Position numbers and translations under genes: made by a program. Below, one piece after another: positions 59,458-64,000 of a stretch of 64,000 bases of DNA (its first letter is position 1; each line of letters opens with the position of its first letter). The stretch lies in contig DASPQV010000023.1 of assembly GCA_035624785.1 (NCBI GenBank), positions 1 through 64,000 on the forward strand, in the 5' to 3' direction. The notes below the pieces were generated by a model, which searched no databases, was not told the origin of the DNA, and worked only from the letters and a program-made list of their open reading frames with translations. The DNA comes from JAJZNI01 sp035624785 (GTDB lineage Bacteria; Chloroflexota; Dormibacteria; Aeolococcales; Aeolococcaceae).

Positions 59458-60144
59458 ATGGCGGGCATCGCGACGGCGGCCCCGGCGCTCTCGCTCTCCG
59501 AGCGGTCCCTGCCCGAGACCCGTCTCAGCGTCTCGGGAGTGGCCAAGCGATTCGGCCCCAAGCGCGTCCTGGAGGGCGTGTCGCTGACCGTCGACGCCGG
59601 GGAGGCCGTGGCCCTGGTGGGGGAGAACGGCTGCGGCAAGACCACCCTGCTGCGGATCTGCGCGGGGCTGATCCCGGCCGATGCCGGCACCGTCTGGCTG
59701 ACCGGGAGGATCGGATACTGCCCGCAGGAGCCCGGGCTCCTCGACCTGCTCAGCGCCGACGAGCACCTGGCCTTCTTCGGAGCCGCGTTCGGGATGAGCC
59801 GCCGCCAGGCCGTGGTCACCGGTCGCGGGATCCTTGCGGATCTCGACTTCCCGATCGGCGACCCCACCGTGGCCAAAGCCCTCTCCGGGGGCACCCGCCA
59901 GAAGCTCAACCTCGCGCTCGCCCTGCTCGGCGAACCCCAGGTCCTGCTGCTCGACGAGCCCTACCAGGGTTTCGATTCCGGCTCTTACGTCAACTTCTGG
60001 GACCACGTCGCCGCCTGGAAGTCAGCTGGGCGCGCCATCCTGGTGGTCACCCACATGCTCGCCGAACTCTCCCGGGTCGACCGCGTCGTCGACCTTGGCC
60101 GGTCGTCCCGCACGGCGTCGCTGGTGAGGGAGGTGGCCTCGTGA
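59458..60144 (+). CDS. ABC transporter ATP-binding protein
   Basis: A 228-residue ATPase: Walker A GENGCGKTT (55-63), Q-loop YCPQEPGL, signature LSGGTRQK, Walker B VLLLDEPYQGFD and H-loop VTHML. It is compact, without the extra C-terminal domain of the other two exporters in the window. The first 20 residues are low-complexity. It overlaps the permease gene by 4 nt (GTGA). The 223-nt gap before it shows nothing except a possible -10 TACGAT near 59400. The substrate is unknown. Confidence 0.9.
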   Translation: MAGIATAAPALSLSERSLPETRLSVSGVAKRFGPKRVLEGVSLTVDAGEAVALVGENGCGKTTLLRICAGLIPADAGTVWLTGRIGYCPQEPGLLDLLSADEHLAFFGAAFGMSRRQAVVTGRGILADLDFPIGDPTVAKALSGGTRQKLNLALALLGEPQVLLLDEPYQGFDSGSYVNFWDHVAAWKSAGRAILVVTHMLAELSRVDRVVDLGRSSRTASLVREVAS

Positions 60145-60899
60145 GCGGTCCGGCTCGCCGTCGGGGCCGTGTGGCCGGGAGCTCGCAGTCGGTCAGCGCA
60201 TTCGTCCGCCGGGCGGTCATCGCCGCCGAGATGCAGGGACGGCAGCTGATGCGTCGCCGGCTCGCCCTGGCGATCCTGGTCGGTCTCCCCGTCGTCCTCT
60301 ACGTGTCGATGCTCAGCCAGAGTCAGGAGCAGGCGATCCAGTTCGGAGCCCTAGGGATGAGCTGGTCGATCGCCTGCGCGGCGCTCTTCGCGGTGCTTGC
60401 CGCTCGGGAGGCCGAGCAGCGGCTCCTGCTCTGCGGCTTCCGGGCCGCCGAGCTGATGGTCGGGCGCTTCCTGCTGCTGGTCTGCGGCGGCATCCTGCTC
60501 GCCCTGCTCGCCGCCCTGGCCATGACCCTCGCCTCTGATCCGGTGTCCGAGGCCGCGCTGCTCGGCTCCTGCCTGCTGGTCCCGCCGGTCGCGGTGTCGC
60601 TGGGGCTGGCGGTGGCCGCGGTGCTGCCCCAGGATCTCGAGGGCACCCTGGTGATCATCGGTCTGGTGGGGATCCAGCTGACGCTCAGCGCAGGGGCCTG
60701 GCTCAACGTCCTCCTGCCCATGGACGGCCCGATCCAGCTCGCCTACCGGGCGGGCGGCTTCACGGCGTCGCGGGTGAGGTGGACGCTCGTCGACGCGGTG
60801 GTCTGGGTGCTCATCCTGATGACCGTGGCCTCGGTGAGCTGGTCGCTCCGGGTCCGGGTCCGCCGCCCGGCCGCGGCGGCCCAGGCCGAGGGGGTCTGA
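60141..60899 (+). CDS. ABC-2 type permease-like membrane protein
   Basis: A 252-residue protein with about six transmembrane segments after a basic cytosolic start (RRRGR, AEMQGRQLMRRRLALAILVG). The helix order, the REAEQRLLLCGFRAAELMVGRFLLL coupling segment and the location after an ATPase gene mark it as the permease. It is shorter and more divergent than the other two ABC-2 permeases here. Coupled to the ATPase gene by a 4-nt overlap. Confidence 0.83.
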   Translation: MSGPARRRGRVAGSSQSVSAFVRRAVIAAEMQGRQLMRRRLALAILVGLPVVLYVSMLSQSQEQAIQFGALGMSWSIACAALFAVLAAREAEQRLLLCGFRAAELMVGRFLLLVCGGILLALLAALAMTLASDPVSEAALLGSCLLVPPVAVSLGLAVAAVLPQDLEGTLVIIGLVGIQLTLSAGAWLNVLLPMDGPIQLAYRAGGFTASRVRWTLVDAVVWVLILMTVASVSWSLRVRVRRPAAAAQAEGV

Positions 60900-60958
60900 T
60901 CGCTCCGGCCGGTGGCCCCGGCCAGGAGCTATTGTCGCGGGCGTGAGAGCGAGCCTTC

Positions 60959-61741
60959 ATGGCCGGTAGCCTCGCGATCTTCGTGACCGGCTCCGCGGAC
61001 GGCATCGGCCGGGAGACCGCGCGGACCCTGATCCGCATGGGCCACCGGGTTGTCGTCCACGCTCGCGATCCGCAGCGGGCCCGCCAGGTGAGGCGGGCGA
61101 TTCCCGATGCGGAGGCCGTGGTGGTCGGGGACCTGACCTCGCTGCGGGAGACGCGCACCCTTGCCGAGACCTCCTGCCACCACGGTCCCTTCGACATCGT
61201 CATCCACAACGCCGGCATCGGCGGCGGGCTGCCACGGCGTGAGCTGACCGGCGACGGCCTGGAGCGCATCTTCCAGGTCAACGCCCTGGCCCCGTATGTG
61301 CTCACCGCGCTGATGGTGCCGCCCCAGCGGCTCGTCTACCTCACCTCGGGGCTCGAGTCGCAGGGTGCCGTCGACTTCGACGACCTCCAGCACGAGCGAG
61401 GTCCGTGGGATGGCATGCAGGCCTACTCGGATTCCAAGCTCATGGATGTCGTGCTTGCCTTCGCCGTCGCCCGCCGCTGGCCGCGGGTCCTCTCCAATGC
61501 GGTGGATCCCGGCTGGATCAGGACCAGGATGGGCGGTCCGGGAGCGTCGGATTCGCTGGCGCAGGGCGCGGAGACCCAGGTCTGGCTGGCCACCAGCGAC
61601 GAGCCGGCGGCCACCGTCACCGGTCGGTACCTCAAGCGCCGCCGCGAGCTGCGGGCCAATCCCGAGGCTTACGACGTCGACGTGCAGGAGAGGTTCCTGG
61701 CCGCCGGCGCCGCCCTCAGCGGAGTGAGCTTTCCCGGCTGA
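60959..61741 (+). CDS. Short-chain dehydrogenase/reductase
   Basis: A 260-residue SDR: TGSADGIGRE is the Rossmann glycine motif, VVGDLTSL the adenine-binding Asp region, VIHNAGIGGG the NAG motif, and YSDSK carries the catalytic Tyr and Lys, with Ser in LTSG as the third residue. DPGWIRTRMGG matches the PG motif. It is shaped like the WWOX/retinol-dehydrogenase-like SDRs. The cofactor preference is not clear. It follows the ABC permease gene by 59 nt; a TATTGT near 60930 could be its -10. Confidence 0.9.
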   Translation: MAGSLAIFVTGSADGIGRETARTLIRMGHRVVVHARDPQRARQVRRAIPDAEAVVVGDLTSLRETRTLAETSCHHGPFDIVIHNAGIGGGLPRRELTGDGLERIFQVNALAPYVLTALMVPPQRLVYLTSGLESQGAVDFDDLQHERGPWDGMQAYSDSKLMDVVLAFAVARRWPRVLSNAVDPGWIRTRMGGPGASDSLAQGAETQVWLATSDEPAATVTGRYLKRRRELRANPEAYDVDVQERFLAAGAALSGVSFPG

Positions 61742-61996
61742 GGGTATGCAGCTCGACGTCCTCGGTACGCCGCCACGACCGGCGGTCGACAAAGGAGGCG
61801 CCATCGCCATCACGCGGCTGTGACGGGCGGGTCGAGGAGCTATTGGGAGACTTCCCACCTGGCCGCCTGGATCTACCGTGGGCGCAAGACATGCGCCCGG
61901 GCTCGAACCGGGGTTGTTGCTGGGCTGGCCTCGTTCCCGGCTCCAGCTCTCCACCGCAGCGCAGCCGGTCCGGGTCTGTGCCGGGAGGCCACGACC

Positions 61997-62977
61997 ATGG
62001 CGCCTGAACCAGAGGCCCGCGTGATAGCAATCGACATCTCAGGTGCCTACGGCACCGGCGTCAAGGGGGCGCTCGTCGACGCCTCGGCTTCGCTGACCGC
62101 GCACAAGGAGGCGCTCACCCCGCACACGACGGAGGGCCTCGTCGACACACTGACGACCATGGCCGGCCGGCTCGCCGAGCTGTCCGGTCGGGAGGGAGTG
62201 CACCCCGCGGCGGTGGGAGTCGCCGTCCCCGGTCTGGTGGACGAGGCTGCCGGCATCGTTCATCGCAGCCCCAACCTCACCCTCGAGGAGGTGCGGCTGG
62301 CCTCGCTGATCCAGGATCGCGTGCAGATGCCGGTGCACCTGGTGCACGACACCAGCGCCGGCGCGCTGGCGGAGAACGTCCTCGGCGTGGGACGCGGCGT
62401 TGCCGACATGCTGCTCGTGGTGGTCGGCAACGGCGTCGGGGGGGCGGCCATCTCCGGCGGCCGCACGGTTCGGGGCGCGCACGGCTCCGCCGGAGAGATC
62501 GGCCACATCATGGTCGACCCGGCCGGTGCCGTGTGCGGATGCGGCGGTCGCGGCTGCCTGGAGACGATCGCTTCGGAGCCGTCGCTGCTCCGCCGCTACA
62601 CCATGGCGGCGGGGGAGGCGATCACCGCGGATGAGCTGATCAGAAGGGCAATGGCCGGCCATCCGGCGGCGAGCCGGGTGTGGGAGGACGCGCTGCGCGC
62701 CCTCACTATCGCGATCGCGTCGGCTGTGCTCGTCCTGGACTGCGAGCTGGTCGTCCTCCATGGACCGGGCCAGCTACCCTCGGCTGCGGTGGCACCGCTC
62801 CGCACCCTGCTCGCCAAGCGGGTCAACCTGGTGCGGCCTCCGCGCATGGAGGTCGGGGCGCTGGGCCAGGATGCCGGGGTCCTGGGGGCCGCCGCCATCG
62901 CCTTCGAGCGCGCCGGCATGGCCGGCGTGACCCGCGCGTGGCGTGGCCCGCAGACGGCGGGGGCCGGCACGCTCTGA
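61997..62977 (+). CDS. Divergent ROK-family protein
   Basis: A 326-residue ROK protein. The zinc cluster is intact (GHIMVDPAGAVCGCGGRGCLE), as is the GNGVGG motif. However, the N-terminal phosphate motif, usually D-x-G-G-T, reads IDISGAYGTG, and the catalytic-Asp region, usually HNDAN, reads HDTSAGAL; the Asp is kept but its neighbours are not. This could be a kinase with altered specificity or a non-catalytic sugar sensor. There is no DNA-binding domain, so it is not a typical ROK repressor. GGGAGG 8 nt before ATG 61997 sets the start. It is distinct from the glucokinase at 3382. Confidence 0.82.
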   Translation: MAPEPEARVIAIDISGAYGTGVKGALVDASASLTAHKEALTPHTTEGLVDTLTTMAGRLAELSGREGVHPAAVGVAVPGLVDEAAGIVHRSPNLTLEEVRLASLIQDRVQMPVHLVHDTSAGALAENVLGVGRGVADMLLVVVGNGVGGAAISGGRTVRGAHGSAGEIGHIMVDPAGAVCGCGGRGCLETIASEPSLLRRYTMAAGEAITADELIRRAMAGHPAASRVWEDALRALTIAIASAVLVLDCELVVLHGPGQLPSAAVAPLRTLLAKRVNLVRPPRMEVGALGQDAGVLGAAAIAFERAGMAGVTRAWRGPQTAGAGTL

Positions 62978-63063
62978 CGCAACCCGGGGACGCGGGATGG
63001 CCGGATCGGCGGCAGCCGGGCCGCGCGCCCGTCGCGTCCCCGCGGAGGGGGCGGGCGCCCGGA

Positions 63064-64000
63064 TCAGCTCGCCCGCCCTGAGACCGCCGCCGCTTCCTGC
63101 AGATCCTTGGCCATGGTGGCGTGGTTGCTGGCGGTGCCGGCGATCTCCTGCGAGGTTGCGGTGAGCTGGCGGCTGGCGGCGCTCACCTGCTCCATGGCCT
63201 CGACCACGTGCTCGCTGGCAGTGCGCTGTTCCACCGTGGCCAGCCGGACCTGCGAGCTGGCCTCGGCGACCTCGACCATCATCTGCAGCCCGGAGTCGAG
63301 CTGGGTCACCCCCTTCTCCATGGCCATCACCGTGGCGGCGGTCTCGGACTGGGCGCCGCGAGTGATCTCGGCGACCTCAGCTGCCAGCCGTTTGGTCCGA
63401 TCCGCCAGACGGCGCACCTCGTCCGCGATCACGTTGAACCCCCGACCGGCAGCGCCAGCCCGGGCCGCCTCGATCGAGGCATTGAAGGCGAGCAGATTGG
63501 TCGCCTCGGCGATGTCCCCGATGATGGCCAGGGTGTCGCTCACCTGGCGCACCCGATGGCTGAGCTCCACGCTCCGCTGGCTGGTGCGGCGGATGTCGTC
63601 CTGGGCTTGGGCGAGCGCCTCCTGGGTCAGCTCCGCCCTCTCCGCGACACTCTCGATGCTGGCCGCGATCTGGGCCGAGGTCCGGGCCAGCTCGGTCATG
63701 CTCGCCGATGTCTCCGCCGTGGCGGTGCTCTGATGAATGGTGGTGCCCGCCAGCTGCGCGGAGGACGCGGAGAGTCGGGTCGCGGATTCACCGAGCTCCA
63801 CGCTTGCCTTGCGGACCCGGATGATCAGGGTGGCCAGGCTGGCCACCATGGCGTTGAAGCTGTCGCCGAGCGCCGCCACCTCCATGGCGCCGGATGGGCG
63901 CACCCGCATCGACAGATTGCCGGCGGCGATGCTGCGAGCCGCCGCGGCCAGCCGGCCGATCGGCCTGGTGACCCACAGCGATATGAGCGAGGTGGCGATG
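63064..64000 (-). CDS. Methyl-accepting chemotaxis protein, truncated by the window edge
   Basis: The C-terminal part of a chemoreceptor; the gene continues beyond 64000. Reading from the edge: the end of a transmembrane helix (IATSLISLWVTRPIGRL), a HAMP domain (AAAARSIAAGNLSMRV ... LGDSFNAM), then a long coiled coil with the conserved hairpin tip IAEATNLLAFNASIEAARAG-AAGRGFNVIADEVRRLA, which contacts CheA/CheW. The tip has Phe and Ser where LNAAIEAA is usual. The protein ends without a CheR-binding pentapeptide. No che genes are seen here. Ligand domain lies outside the window. Confidence 0.92.
   Translation of the reverse strand, partial: IATSLISLWVTRPIGRLAAAARSIAAGNLSMRVRPSGAMEVAALGDSFNAMVASLATLIIRVRKASVELGESATRLSASSAQLAGTTIHQSTATAETSASMTELARTSAQIAASIESVAERAELTQEALAQAQDDIRRTSQRSVELSHRVRQVSDTLAIIGDIAEATNLLAFNASIEAARAGAAGRGFNVIADEVRRLADRTKRLAAEVAEITRGAQSETAATVMAMEKGVTQLDSGLQMMVEVAEASSQVRLATVEQRTASEHVVEAMEQVSAASRQLTATSQEIAGTASNHATMAKDLQEAAAVSGRAS

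Overview
The window is very GC-rich bacterial chromosome (about 70% or more judged by eye), with no rRNA, CRISPR array, prophage or complete insertion sequence. Many families are typical of Actinobacteriota and of soil lineages between Actinobacteriota and Chloroflexota, such as Candidatus Dormibacterota: deazaflavin-type nitroreductase, DinB/mycothiol-type isomerase folds, DUF4234, a DUF222-type HNH remnant, and an HrdB-like principal sigma factor with a long low-complexity N-terminus. That placement is inference; no marker here settles the phylum. Several genes have a TANNNT hexamer 6-11 nt before the start codon and no Shine-Dalgarno, which suggests common leaderless transcription, while others have strong GGAGG sites.

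Layout: 129-4323 membrane proteins and glucose entry (zwf, ROK glucokinase). 4640-5127 an orphan Flp-type pilin and a small ORF sharing a terminator. 5224-9335 divergent malQ and glgX for glycogen/maltodextrin breakdown. 9366-12098 DedA and an ABC exporter. 12250-14489 a two-gene unit of unknown function (multi-zinc-ribbon protein plus a Met/Gly-rich protein). 14638-29050 is accessory in character: polytopic membrane protein, nitroreductase fragment, LysE, cupin, GNAT, aldo/keto reductase, threonine aldolase, a pentapeptide-periodic protein, VOC proteins, a broken methyltransferase, and a zinc-type ArsR/CDF pair next to tRNA-Gln. 29441-36944 is a housekeeping block: glmU, prs, corC-like, SRPBCC, recO, a tandem 52-bp hairpin repeat array, glycyl-tRNA synthetase. 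36987-43172 holds a methyltransferase, a secreted repeat protein, sirtuin, a second ABC exporter, M48 protease and msrA. 43399-50908 holds ppdK, a small ORF, dnaG and rpoD. 51047-55877 starts with tRNA-Asn and continues with a DUF4234 protein, orphan ParA, an alpha/beta hydrolase, RadC and DUF3501. 55878-56538 is decayed DNA with an HNH endonuclease remnant. 56539-62977 has a lipoprotein, a BchI-BchD fusion chelatase, a third ABC exporter, an SDR and a divergent ROK protein. The right edge cuts a chemoreceptor.

Working together: malQ and glgX release glucose and short dextrins from glycogen; the ROK kinase makes glucose 6-phosphate and Zwf sends it to the pentose phosphate pathway, which supplies ribose 5-phosphate to Prs for PRPP. 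PpdK links pyruvate and PEP. GlmU feeds cell-wall precursor synthesis. DnaG, RpoD, GlyRS, RecO and two tRNAs are information-processing genes. The ArsR/CDF pair is a self-contained metal efflux module. The most unusual items are the 12250-14489 pair, the repeat array between recO and glyQS, the pentapeptide-periodic protein, the sigma factor extension and the divergent ROK protein.
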